Origin: an uncultured bacterium
GTDB taxonomy: Bacteria; Bacillota; Clostridia; Lachnospirales; Lachnospiraceae
DNA length: 64,000 bases
NCBI GenBank assembly: GCA_948467735.1
Contig: CAOKFN010000008.1
Location: 41,459-105,458 of the forward strand
Direction of reading: 5' to 3'
Of the stretch, positions 41,345 through 48,854 are shown piece after piece (position 1 is the first letter of the stretch; each line of letters opens with the position of its first letter). The notes beneath the pieces were generated by a model, which saw only the letters and a program-made list of their open reading frames with translations, was not told the origin of the DNA and did no database searches. Made by a program: the position numbers and the translations under genes.

Positions 41345-42529
41345 TCAGTCCGCGCCTCCTTGGGCGGCTCGTACAAAATCCGCGTAGAAAGGCGACATTT
41401 CCCGCAGTTTTGCCACAATCTGCTTCAGATTTTCCACCACAATATCCATTTCTTCCTTCGTATTTTCCTCCGAGAGCGTCATGCGAAGGGAACCTTGAGC
41501 CTCTTCATGTTTCAGGCCGATGGCCAGCAGCACATGGGACGGGTCCGGGGAGCCGGAAGAACACGCCGAACCGCTGGAAGCGCAGATTCCCTTCATATCT
41601 AACATAATCAGCAGAGACTCTCCTTCTATAAAGGAAAAGGAAAAATTCACATTGCCGGGAAGCCTCTCGCTCCTGTGTCCGTTGAGGCGGCAGTACGGGA
41701 TTTCGGCTTCTATTCGGCCAATTAAGTAATCTCTGAGTTCTCTTTCTTCTGCGGCCTTCCGTTCCATCCTGCCCGCCGCCCTTGCGGCCGCCGCGCCAAA
41801 CCCCACAATCCCCGGAACGTTTTCCGTTCCCGCCCTCCTGTTCCTCTCTTGGGCGCCTCCATGTACAAAAGGCGGAAGCTTTACACCGGTGCGGATATAG
41901 AGCATGCCGATTCCTTTGGGACCATTCAGCTTATGGGCGCTGGCGCTCAAAAGGTCCACGCCCAGCTCTTCCACATGAATCGGTATGTGGCCGAAGGCTT
42001 GAACCGCGTCCGTGTGAAACAAAATGCCCCTCTCTCTGGCCAGCCTGCCGATTTTTCCTATGGGCTCCACCGTACCGATTTCATTGTTCGCAGTCATAAC
42101 GCTGATTAAAATGGTGTCCTGACGTATGGCCGCCTCCAGCTGCCCCAAATCTACCAGCCCGTCCCGGTCCACATCCAGATAAGTTATCTGAAATCCGTTT
42201 TTTTCCAGATAGCCGCAGGTATGTAGAACCGCAGGATGTTCAATTTTAGTGGTAATCATATGTCTGCCCTTATGACCGTAACTCTCAGCCGCCGCTTTCA
42301 ACGCCCAGTTATCCGCCTCCGTGCCCCCTGACGTAAAATAAATCTCCTCCTGCTTTGCCCCTATCACGCCCGCAATGGCCCTTCTGGCCTCATTGACAGC
42401 TTTCTTTCCCGCAGACCCCGGCGCGTATATGGCGCTGGGATTGCCGTAATTTTCCGTAAAATACGGCAGCATGGCCTCCACTGCCTCCTGCGCGGTCTTG
42501 GTAGTGGCCGCGTTATCCAAATAAATCAT
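41345..42529 (-). CDS. Cysteine desulfurase (NifS/IscS family)
   Basis: 394 residues. PLP enzyme that removes sulfur from cysteine for Fe-S clusters, tRNA thiolation or cofactors. MIYLDNAATTKTAQEAVEAM start, IEHPAVLHTCGYLEK, PLP lysine in SASAHKLNGPKGIGML, and the catalytic-loop Cys in CASSGSACSSGSPDPSHVLLA. The loop fits class I/NifS-IscS enzymes. No IscU or MnmA lies next to it in this window, so its sulfur acceptor cannot be told from context. Confidence 0.93.
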   Translation of the reverse strand: MIYLDNAATTKTAQEAVEAMLPYFTENYGNPSAIYAPGSAGKKAVNEARRAIAGVIGAKQEEIYFTSGGTEADNWALKAAAESYGHKGRHMITTKIEHPAVLHTCGYLEKNGFQITYLDVDRDGLVDLGQLEAAIRQDTILISVMTANNEIGTVEPIGKIGRLARERGILFHTDAVQAFGHIPIHVEELGVDLLSASAHKLNGPKGIGMLYIRTGVKLPPFVHGGAQERNRRAGTENVPGIVGFGAAAARAAGRMERKAAEERELRDYLIGRIEAEIPYCRLNGHRSERLPGNVNFSFSFIEGESLLIMLDMKGICASSGSACSSGSPDPSHVLLAIGLKHEEAQGSLRMTLSEENTKEEMDIVVENLKQIVAKLREMSPFYADFVRAAQGGAD

Positions 42530-42744
42530 CCTTCGTTTCCTCGCTTCCGCTTTTTGACTCTATCTTATCATTGATTTCATTCCAGTTCATGCGGCCTTCC
42601 GTTTTTGCTTCCTTCCGGCTTATATGGCTCTTTCGCTTCTTTTACCTCTTCCTTATTCATATATAATTACTAGGAATTAATCACATAGTACCACTACTTG
42701 TCAGTTCTGTCAACCATCCTTCCGGAATATAATTATGTAACACC

Positions 42745-44124
42745 ATGAACGAAAGCTATTGTTTCATGAAAATAAAGCATCGTCACCCTCTGATCGTAGG
42801 CACCTTCATCCTGACCGCCACCGGCTTTATCAGCAGGCTTATCGGATTTTTTTACCGCATCTACCTTTCAAGGCTGTTCGGCGAAGAAGAAATGGGCATC
42901 TACCAGCTGTTGAGCCCTGTGCTCTCCCTGTCCTTTTCCCTGACCGCGGCCGGATACCAGACCGCCATCTCGAAGCTTGTGGCGGAACAGACGGCCGCCC
43001 GCAGACATTCCTCCTTCCGCCCTATGATACTGGGACTGAGCATTTCACTGCCCCTTTCCCTTTTATGCAATGCCGTCCTGTACTTCTGCGCGGATACCAT
43101 CTCCGTCCACCTGCTGCAGGAGGCCCGCACTGCGTCCATGCTGCGCATCCTTTCCTTTTCCATACCGTTGAGCGCCGTCCACGCCTGCGTCAACGGATAT
43201 TTTTACGGCGTCAAAAAAGCCGGGATACCCGCAGGTTCCCAGCTGCTGGAACAGATTGTCAGAGTCGGCAGCGTATACATAATTTCCGCTTACTGCCTGT
43301 CAGCGGGGCGGACGCCCTCTATCGGCGTGGCAATCCTCGGACTCACCATAGGCGAATTTTTCTCCATGATGATGGCGCTTTTGGCTGTACATCCTTGGAA
43401 ATATGCTTTTGCATGGCTGCCCGCAGGCGGCGGGACAAAAACCCTCCTGCCGCGTTCCGGCCCCGATTCCGCCCGCGGATTATACGGCAGACTGCTGGCC
43501 ATGGCTCTTCCGCTGACTGCCAACCGCATTGTGATAAACCTGCTGCAGAGTGTGGAATCCGTATCCATCCCCTCCCGGCTCAGGCTCTACGGCTACGACA
43601 GCACGACCGCCCTGAGCGTCTACGGCGTTCTCACAGGGATGGCAATGCCCTTTATTTTCTTTCCAAACGCCCTGACCGGCTCCGCCGCAGTCCTTCTCCT
43701 GCCCATGATTTCGGAAAGCTACGCGCTGGGGGACATGGCTGCGGTGAAAAAAGCCGCTCTTCGCACGGTAAAATACTGCGGCCTGCTGGGCATTTTCTTT
43801 ATGGGCGTTTTTGTACTTCTGGGCAGATGGATGGGAACCACATTATTTCACAGCCCTCTGGCGGGCTATTTTATCACCACATTGGGCTTTCTGTGTCCCT
43901 TCCTCTATCTGGACACCACGCTGTCGAGCATTTTACAGGGTCTTGGCATGGCCGGACATATCTTTGCCATGAATGTCATAAGCCTGCTTCTGCGTCTGGC
44001 GTTCGTCTTTCTGGCGGTTCCCCGTTTCGGAATCACCGGATACCTCTGGGGACTGCTGGCCAGCCAGCTGGCGCTTGCCCTGCTCTATCTGGGATGCTTA
44101 TACCGTTTTCTTAAAAAACACTAA
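42745..44124 (+). CDS. spoVB: SpoVB/MurJ-like polysaccharide flippase
   Basis: 459 residues with about 12-14 membrane helices of the MATE/MOP superfamily (GTFILTATGFISRLIGFFYRI at the N-terminus is typical of SpoVB/MurJ-like flippases). Members move lipid-linked wall precursors across the membrane; SpoVB is needed for spore cortex synthesis. Placement next to sigG supports, but does not prove, a sporulation role. The start is not well marked by a Shine-Dalgarno; ATG 42766 (MKIKHRHP) is an alternative. A long overlapping frame on the same strand looks non-protein. Confidence 0.85.
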   Translation: MNESYCFMKIKHRHPLIVGTFILTATGFISRLIGFFYRIYLSRLFGEEEMGIYQLLSPVLSLSFSLTAAGYQTAISKLVAEQTAARRHSSFRPMILGLSISLPLSLLCNAVLYFCADTISVHLLQEARTASMLRILSFSIPLSAVHACVNGYFYGVKKAGIPAGSQLLEQIVRVGSVYIISAYCLSAGRTPSIGVAILGLTIGEFFSMMMALLAVHPWKYAFAWLPAGGGTKTLLPRSGPDSARGLYGRLLAMALPLTANRIVINLLQSVESVSIPSRLRLYGYDSTTALSVYGVLTGMAMPFIFFPNALTGSAAVLLLPMISESYALGDMAAVKKAALRTVKYCGLLGIFFMGVFVLLGRWMGTTLFHSPLAGYFITTLGFLCPFLYLDTTLSSILQGLGMAGHIFAMNVISLLLRLAFVFLAVPRFGITGYLWGLLASQLALALLYLGCLYRFLKKH

Positions 44125-44205
44125 AGACGCCTGCCCGCCCTCCAAGCGCTTTCTATGGAACGACTGCCTTCCACGGGAAGCTCCCTTCTTTACCGTACCA
44201 CTCCC

Positions 44206-44985
44206 TCAAGCGGTCAGGTAAGTGCGCATGGTCCGGAGCGCGTTTTTCTCCAGCCGGGATACCTGCGCCTGAGAAATACCGATGGCCTCGGCCACTTCCA
44301 TCTGTGTCTTGCCCTCGAAAAAACGCAGGGAAATGATTTCATGCTCTCTGGAATTCAGCCGTTTCATGGCTTCGCTTAAGGAAAGATGCTCCACCCAGTT
44401 TTCTTCCTTATTTTTCTTATCGCTGATCTGGTCCATGACATAGAGGGTATCGCCTCCGTCGGTAAAAACCGGCTCATACAGGCTCATGGGATTCTGTATG
44501 GCGTCCAGCGCATAGGCGATATCTTCTTTGGAAATACCTATCTCGGAGGCAATCTCTTCGATGGACGGCTCTTTCAGGTTTTTTCTGGTGAGGGATTCCT
44601 TTGCATAGATTGCTTTATAAGCGGTATCTTTCAGAGAGCGGGAAACGCGCATGGTGCTGTTATCCCGAAGGAAACGTCGGATTTCTCCTATAATCATCGG
44701 TACGGCATATGTGGAAAATTTTACATTCAGAGAGGAATCAAAATTGTCAATTGCCTTGATAAGTCCGATACAGCCAATCTGGAACAGATCGTCCACATTT
44801 TCATTGCTGGAGGCAAAACGCTTGATAACACTCAGCACAAGGCGCAGATTTCCCTCAATATAGGTTTCCCTCGCTTTTGTATCGCCGGCTTCGATTTGCT
44901 GAAAAAGAGCCTCCTTTTCTTCTGCCTTCAGCAGCGGGAGCTTGGAGGTATTTACTCCGCAGATTTCCACTTTACCCTGTGTCAT
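44206..44985 (-). CDS. sigG: Sporulation sigma factor sigma-G
   Basis: 259 residues. Very close to B. subtilis SigG by signature: KVEICGVNTSKLPLL (the N-terminal anti-sigma gate region), GNLRLVLSVIKRFASSNENVDD, KFSTYAVPMIIGEIRRFLRD (region 2), MRVSRSLKDTAYKA, and region 4 EGKTQMEVAEAIGISQAQVSRLEK. It drives forespore gene expression after engulfment. The start at 44985 is chosen for AGGAAGG; an ATG five codons upstream overlaps that site. The upstream region carries a putative sigma-F/sigma-G promoter. Confidence 0.95.
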   Translation of the reverse strand: MTQGKVEICGVNTSKLPLLKAEEKEALFQQIEAGDTKARETYIEGNLRLVLSVIKRFASSNENVDDLFQIGCIGLIKAIDNFDSSLNVKFSTYAVPMIIGEIRRFLRDNSTMRVSRSLKDTAYKAIYAKESLTRKNLKEPSIEEIASEIGISKEDIAYALDAIQNPMSLYEPVFTDGGDTLYVMDQISDKKNKEENWVEHLSLSEAMKRLNSREHEIISLRFFEGKTQMEVAEAIGISQAQVSRLEKNALRTMRTYLTA

Positions 44986-45032
44986 TCTTTCCTTCCTCAT
45001 TTCTACGCGAACATATGCGTTTGGTATAGTGG

Positions 45033-45061
45033 TAGTATGTGCCTGAACCTAAAAAATATTC
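45033..45061 (-). promoter_or_regulatory. Putative sigma-F/sigma-G promoter of sigG
   Basis: Minus strand: GAATA at 45061-45057, a 17-bp spacer and CATACTA at 45039-45033, about 48 bp before the sigG ATG. The hexamers agree with the known sigma-G consensus (GHATR and CATWMTA). The known biology is that sigG is switched on by sigma-F and then by sigma-G itself. Confidence 0.6.
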
Positions 45062-45193
45062 CCCGCCCGCCGGGAAAACGTATTTTTTGTTATCATTTGA
45101 AATCAGGCCGCATATTTGTAATAAAGAAGGGGTCTCGCCGCGGCGCGTCATGCGAAAAAGCACATGACGCAATAAGCGCCCATGGGCGGAAAG

Positions 45194-45311
45194 AAGGCTC
45201 CCGCAGGCGGGATAAGTTCCCACAGGCGAAAAAAGCTCCCGCAGGCGGAATTAAGTTCCCACAGGCAGGAATAAACTCCCACAGGCAGGAATAAGTTCCC
45301 ACGAATGGGAA
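45194..45311. repeat. About six ~20-bp tandem repeats with internal hairpins
   Basis: Units resemble AAGTTCCCACAGGCAGGAAT; several contain TCCCGC / GCGGGA self-complementary arms. They lie between divergent sigG and the ylmC-like gene, ending at the ribosome site of the latter. A related single copy (AAGCTCCCGCCTGCGGGAAC) sits before the histidine-kinase stop region near 38278. The 345-bp sigG-ylmC gap otherwise holds only the sigG promoter. Confidence 0.85.
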
Positions 45312-45330
45312 CTGGAACAGGAGGTGTATA

Positions 45331-45564
45331 ATGCTTTATTCTGAATTAAAATGCAAGGACGTCATCAATATCAAAGACTGCCGGAAGCTTGGCAGGATAT
45401 GCGATATAGAATTTGATCAATGCAGCGGCTGTATTTGCAAAATCATGGTACCCGGATGCAATCGCATATTAGGCTTCCTAAACTGTGAGCCTAATATCGT
45501 AATTCCATACAAGGATATCCGCCAGATAGGCCCGGACATTATTCTCGTTGACATTCATTGTTGA
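45331..45564 (+). CDS. YlmC/YmxH-type PRC-barrel sporulation-associated protein
   Basis: 77 residues: a PRC-barrel-like fold with ELKCKDVINIKDCRKLG, CDIEFDQCSGCICKIMVPG and PNIVIPYKDIRQIGPDIILVDI. YlmC/YmxH proteins are small and conserved in spore formers, usually near sporulation sigma genes; their role is not firmly known. Site AGGAGGTGTATA is excellent. Three cysteines (C26-type region) make metal or redox binding conceivable. Confidence 0.85.
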   Translation: MLYSELKCKDVINIKDCRKLGRICDIEFDQCSGCICKIMVPGCNRILGFLNCEPNIVIPYKDIRQIGPDIILVDIHC

Positions 45565-45628
45565 ATATGATAACCTTAGTTTGTAACAGAGAATACTCAT
45601 AATTTGTTTTAAGGGTGGAGGCAGACGT

Positions 45629-46081
45629 ATGAAATGTCCTTTTTGCAGCCATGAAAATACCAGAGTAATCGATTCAAGACCGGCAGAGGATAACAATTCC
45701 ATTCGCAGGCGGCGTGTATGCGACGAGTGCGGGAGACGTTTTACCACCTATGAAAAGATTGAAACCATTCCTCTTATTATCATAAAGAAGGATAACAACA
45801 GAGAGGCATACGATCGGGATAAAATCGAGGGCGGCTTAATCCGCGCCTGCCATAAGAGACCTGTGAGCGCCCAGCAGATTGCCACGCTGGCAGACGAAGT
45901 GGAAAATGAAATTTTTAATATGGCGGAGAAAGAGATTTCCAGCCAGACCATAGGCGAACTTGTAATGAACAAGCTGAAAGATCTGGACGCGGTGGCATAT
46001 GTGCGTTTTGCCTCCGTATACAGGGAATTTAAGGATGTGAATACTTTTGTGGATGAATTGAAGAAGCTTCTGGAACAGTAG
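45629..46081 (+). CDS. nrdR: NrdR ribonucleotide reductase repressor
   Basis: 150 residues, full length. N-terminal zinc ribbon MKCPFCSHENTRVIDSR with RRVCDECGRRF gives the four Cys ligands; then the ATP-cone (IPLIIIKKDNNREAYDRDKI) that binds ATP/dATP. NrdR represses nrd genes in response to dATP. Site GGAGGCAGACGT. Followed by its own terminator. Confidence 0.96.
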   Translation: MKCPFCSHENTRVIDSRPAEDNNSIRRRRVCDECGRRFTTYEKIETIPLIIIKKDNNREAYDRDKIEGGLIRACHKRPVSAQQIATLADEVENEIFNMAEKEISSQTIGELVMNKLKDLDAVAYVRFASVYREFKDVNTFVDELKKLLEQ

Positions 46082-46102
46082 AACATCCGCTTGCGAAATA
46101 TG

Positions 46103-46131
46103 ACAGGAAGGCCCCGCGCCTTCCTGTTTTT
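46103..46131 (+). terminator. Terminator of nrdR
   Basis: Perfect 10-bp stem ACAGGAAGGC / GCCTTCCTGT with a 5-nt loop followed by TTTT, 22 bp after the nrdR stop. Confidence 0.9.
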
Positions 46132-46174
46132 GCTTTATCAAATTTTTGCTTTATCTAAAAACCGCGGCGGTTTT

Positions 46175-46705
46175 TTAATCTTTTTTATGAAATTTATGAA
46201 AAAATATCCGGTAAATTAAAAATCCGATTACCGTTCCCAAAATATTTGTCAATATATCGTCTATCTGAAAAAATCCCCGTCCCGTTATCAGCTGCAGGCT
46301 TTCAATCCCCAAGCTGGTGGCGGCTCCCAGCGCCAGACAGGCAAAAAAGCGCCTTATCCTGCCAAACGCCAGACATCCCAGAAATCCATACGGAATAAAC
46401 AAAAGGACATTTTCCACCACAAAAGCATTGTTCCTCTTATTAATGCCCCATGTGGAAAAAAGCTTCAAATCCATTCCGCCGCTGCTGCACCCGCTCTCTC
46501 TGGACAGGAACGTAATCACCATCATCAATGCAAAATAAAAAGCAAAGAGAACAACCGGCAGCAGTGCTGCCGGTTTCTTATCTTCACTCCTGCCCGCCTT
46601 CTTCATCACATACAGGAGAATGGCGGCGGCAGGTATTCCTGTGATCAGGCCATAGGGAAGGTATCTTAGCATGGATACCATATCCCGATATATATAATGT
46701 ATCAT
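46175..46705 (-). CDS. VanZ-family membrane protein
   Basis: 176 residues with four to five hydrophobic helices and the VanZ features FSTWGINKRNNAFVVENVLLF and ITGRGFFQIDDILTNILGT. VanZ-like proteins give weak resistance to some glycopeptides in a few cases; most have no known function. The start ATG (46705) lies close to GGGGAAAA. Probably cotranscribed with the small gene just upstream. Confidence 0.88.
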   Translation of the reverse strand: MIHYIYRDMVSMLRYLPYGLITGIPAAAILLYVMKKAGRSEDKKPAALLPVVLFAFYFALMMVITFLSRESGCSSGGMDLKLFSTWGINKRNNAFVVENVLLFIPYGFLGCLAFGRIRRFFACLALGAATSLGIESLQLITGRGFFQIDDILTNILGTVIGFLIYRIFFHKFHKKD

Positions 46706-46723
46706 ATCATTTTCCCCGCAAAC

Positions 46724-47020
46724 TCATTGGTAACTATCCCATTGCCCTCCGGCGTGCTCCCATCGATTCTTCTCTTCCGAAAGTCTCTCATTCATCCATG
46801 CCACCGCCTTTACGACGCCCTCCTCCTCAAAAGGGAATTCCGCAGTCTCCTTTTCGCTGTCGGGGGTCGTAAAAAAATTAAAAGGCTCCGGCCATATGGT
46901 GCATTTCAGCTTCTTTCCGCCGTCCGCTCCTTCCAAGCGGTATCTCATTCCCTGATGGCATCCCGTATATTCCGCTTTCTTCAAATATTCCATGGACAAT
47001 ATGTCGTCTCGCTGAATCAA
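46724..47020 (-). CDS. Small conserved-looking unknown protein
   Basis: About 98 residues. The best start is TTG at 47020, which has GAGGGAG with 6-nt spacing; ATG 46993 (MEYLKKAEYTGCHQG) is an alternative. It contains EYTGCHQGMRYRLEGADG and LKCTIWPEPFNF, which look like a compact soluble fold seen in related clostridia, with no function I can name. Between sigE and the vanZ-like gene on the same strand. Confidence 0.65.
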   Translation of the reverse strand: MIQRDDILSMEYLKKAEYTGCHQGMRYRLEGADGGKKLKCTIWPEPFNFFTTPDSEKETAEFPFEEEGVVKAVAWMNERLSEEKNRWEHAGGQWDSYQ

Positions 47021-47120
47021 TGTATTCTCCCTCAAAATCTTATCTTCCGTCAGCAGCTTCTAAATAACTATGTTACAATAATTAGTATACCCCATTTTCT
47101 TACGGCTGAAAACCCCAAAT

Positions 47121-47858
47121 TTAAACATTATTGCTCATTTCTTTCTTCAGCTGCCGCATAATCTTCTTTTCCAGTCTGGATATGTATGATTGGGAAATCC
47201 CAAGAAGCGAAGCAACCTCTTTCTGGGTCATCTCCTGTCCGTCCTTTGTCCCCAGCCCGAACCTGAGACTGATAATCTTCTTCTCCCGGTCAGAGAGTTT
47301 GCTGATGGCGCCCAGCAGAAGCTTTCGCTCCACTTCGCTTTCAATATCCCGGTAAATGACATCCTCATCCGTCCCCAGAATGTCCGAGAGAAGCAGTTCG
47401 TTCCCATCCCAATCCACATTCAGCGGTTCGTCAATGGAGACCTCCAGCTTGGTCTTATTATTCCTGCGCAGGTACATCAATATCTCATTCTCGATACATC
47501 TGGAAGCGTAGGTTGCCAGTTTGATGTTCTTGTCAGGCTTGAAGGTATTGATGGACTTAATCAGCCCGATGGTTCCGATGGAAATTAAATCTTCCACCCC
47601 CACTCCCGTATTGTCAAATTTTTTGGCTATGTATACCACAAGCCTCAAATTGTGTTCAATCAAAATCGCCTTTGCCTCATCATCGTATTCCGTTCCCAAA
47701 TCACTGATTACCTTGCTTTCCTTCTCCACCTCCAGCGGCGGCGGCAGCACTTCGGCGCCGCCGATATAGTGAATTTCCCCCTTTCTATGCAGAAATAGGT
47801 TTTCCCTGCGTATCATTTTAAACTGCATCTTGCCCGGTATCATTACTTTCAGAATCAT
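47121..47858 (-). CDS. sigE: Sporulation sigma factor pro-sigma-E
   Basis: 245 residues. Signature stretches match SigE: GEIHYIGGAEVLPPPL, EHNLRLVVYIAKKFDNTGVGVED, KLATYASRCIENEILMYLRR, VDWDGNELLLSDILGTDED and region 4 MTQKEVASLLGISQSYISRLEK. The first 29 residues (MILKVMIPGKMQFKMIRREN...) are the basic/hydrophobic pro-sequence that holds it at the membrane until SpoIIGA cleaves it, normally just before the conserved YIGG. The start at 47858 is chosen from AGAGG and homology; it overlaps spoIIGA by 41 bp, so both come from one transcript. It drives early mother-cell gene expression. Confidence 0.95.
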   Translation of the reverse strand: MILKVMIPGKMQFKMIRRENLFLHRKGEIHYIGGAEVLPPPLEVEKESKVISDLGTEYDDEAKAILIEHNLRLVVYIAKKFDNTGVGVEDLISIGTIGLIKSINTFKPDKNIKLATYASRCIENEILMYLRRNNKTKLEVSIDEPLNVDWDGNELLLSDILGTDEDVIYRDIESEVERKLLLGAISKLSDREKKIISLRFGLGTKDGQEMTQKEVASLLGISQSYISRLEKKIMRQLKKEMSNNV

Positions 47859-48708
47859 TACGCCTCTCATTCTGCCGTTTCTTCGGCCTCCCTTTTTGGC
47901 TCTGTGCAAAGAGCATTGGGTTTATAATCATTTTCACGGATTCTGCGCCAGCACTTTCCCTGCCGGAAATCTCCTCGCTGCTGACAGCTATGTACACATC
48001 TCGAAACGACAGCTTCATGCCGTCCGCTTCCAGCCATAACTGCGACAGCAGGTATCCCGGCAGAATTCCTCTCTTTTTTCCTATACTGTGATAGGGGACG
48101 GCCCGAAAACCGCAGGCCTCGTCTTTCCAAAGCCTGTCGAACACTTCCTGTCCCACAACGCAGACCGGCTTCCCGCTGATTGGCTCAATCAGGCTGTTGC
48201 CCGAATCAATCAAGGCATTCACCGTCACCTGTTCCCCACCTTGGACCAATGTGGCTCTGCAAAGGCTGTCCTTTGTCTTCAGACCATATCTGAACCTGAG
48301 AAAAAGCAGGAAGAACAGCCCGCCCATTCCCAGAACGCCCAGAACACTGACAACGGTTTTCCCGGCGTTCCCGGCGCTTCTGATGAGGAAAAGCATGGCG
48401 CCTCCCATTCCAAAAGAATATAACACCAGCCTTTCCAGCAGCCGAAGAAACATTCTTAAGCTCCTGACGGAAAAAGTGATACAGAGCATTCCGACGCATC
48501 CGGCCAGCCCTCCAAGCGCCAGCCTCAGCACAGCGGGCCCCGCCCCCATAAAGGGCAGCAGAAAGCTCACGGCTCCCACCGCCGCCCCGGCCGCCAGCCG
48601 CCCCGGCGTGGCAGTGCGGAGCATGCTTTGGTCCACCAGTATCAAAAGATACAGGTTCATGATAAAATTGAGGAAAAACAGACTGTCTACATATACTTCA
48701 TAGTGCAT
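47818..48708 (-). CDS. spoIIGA: SpoIIGA, pro-sigma-E processing protease
   Basis: 296 residues. Five hydrophobic helices fill the N-terminal half (YVDSLFFLNFIMNLYLLILV onward), and the C-terminal half is an aspartic-protease-like domain with the catalytic Asp in VNALIDSGNSLIEPISGKP. Matures pro-sigma-E in the mother cell after receiving a signal from the forespore. The start ATG 48708 (MHYEVYVDSLF) has AAAAGG six codons after an earlier ATG at 48726 that lacks its own site. Directly upstream lies its Spo0A-type promoter. Confidence 0.93.
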   Translation of the reverse strand: MHYEVYVDSLFFLNFIMNLYLLILVDQSMLRTATPGRLAAGAAVGAVSFLLPFMGAGPAVLRLALGGLAGCVGMLCITFSVRSLRMFLRLLERLVLYSFGMGGAMLFLIRSAGNAGKTVVSVLGVLGMGGLFFLLFLRFRYGLKTKDSLCRATLVQGGEQVTVNALIDSGNSLIEPISGKPVCVVGQEVFDRLWKDEACGFRAVPYHSIGKKRGILPGYLLSQLWLEADGMKLSFRDVYIAVSSEEISGRESAGAESVKMIINPMLFAQSQKGRPKKRQNERRNDSESNDTGQDAV

Positions 48709-48730
48709 TGGCATCATCCTTTTCATAATT

Positions 48731-48795
48731 ATTATAAAGGGATTTGCCCTAAGAATTTGTCAAATAGAGGGAAAAATATGAAAAATTTTTCGACA
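48731..48795 (-). promoter_or_regulatory. Spo0A-type promoter of spoIIGA-sigE
   Basis: TTGACA at 48763-48758 and TATAAT at 48736-48731 are both perfect but separated by 21 bp. A perfect Spo0A box TGTCGAA lies at 48795-48789, and TGACAAA (one mismatch) overlaps the -35. In B. subtilis the spoIIG promoter likewise has an overlong spacer and needs Spo0A bound near -35 to work with sigma-A. Confidence 0.8.
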
Positions 48796-48825
48796 AAAAG
48801 AGTCGGACAGTCCTCTGCCCGACTC
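48794..48825 (-). terminator. Terminator of ftsZ
   Basis: Arms GAGTCGGACAG (48800-48810) and CTGCCCGACTC (48815-48825) are complementary apart from one G-U pair, followed on the minus strand by CTTTTTG. It ends the dcw transcript; the Spo0A box of the next promoter begins in its T-run. Confidence 0.8.
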
Positions 48826-48854
48826 CAATAAATAAAATTCCTACACGATGCTCA

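Noticed and set aside
42759..44114. 451-residue same-strand frame inside the SpoVB-like gene
   Set aside because: Offset frame rich in Arg, His and Pro without any family motif; the other frame has clear membrane helices and SpoVB signatures.
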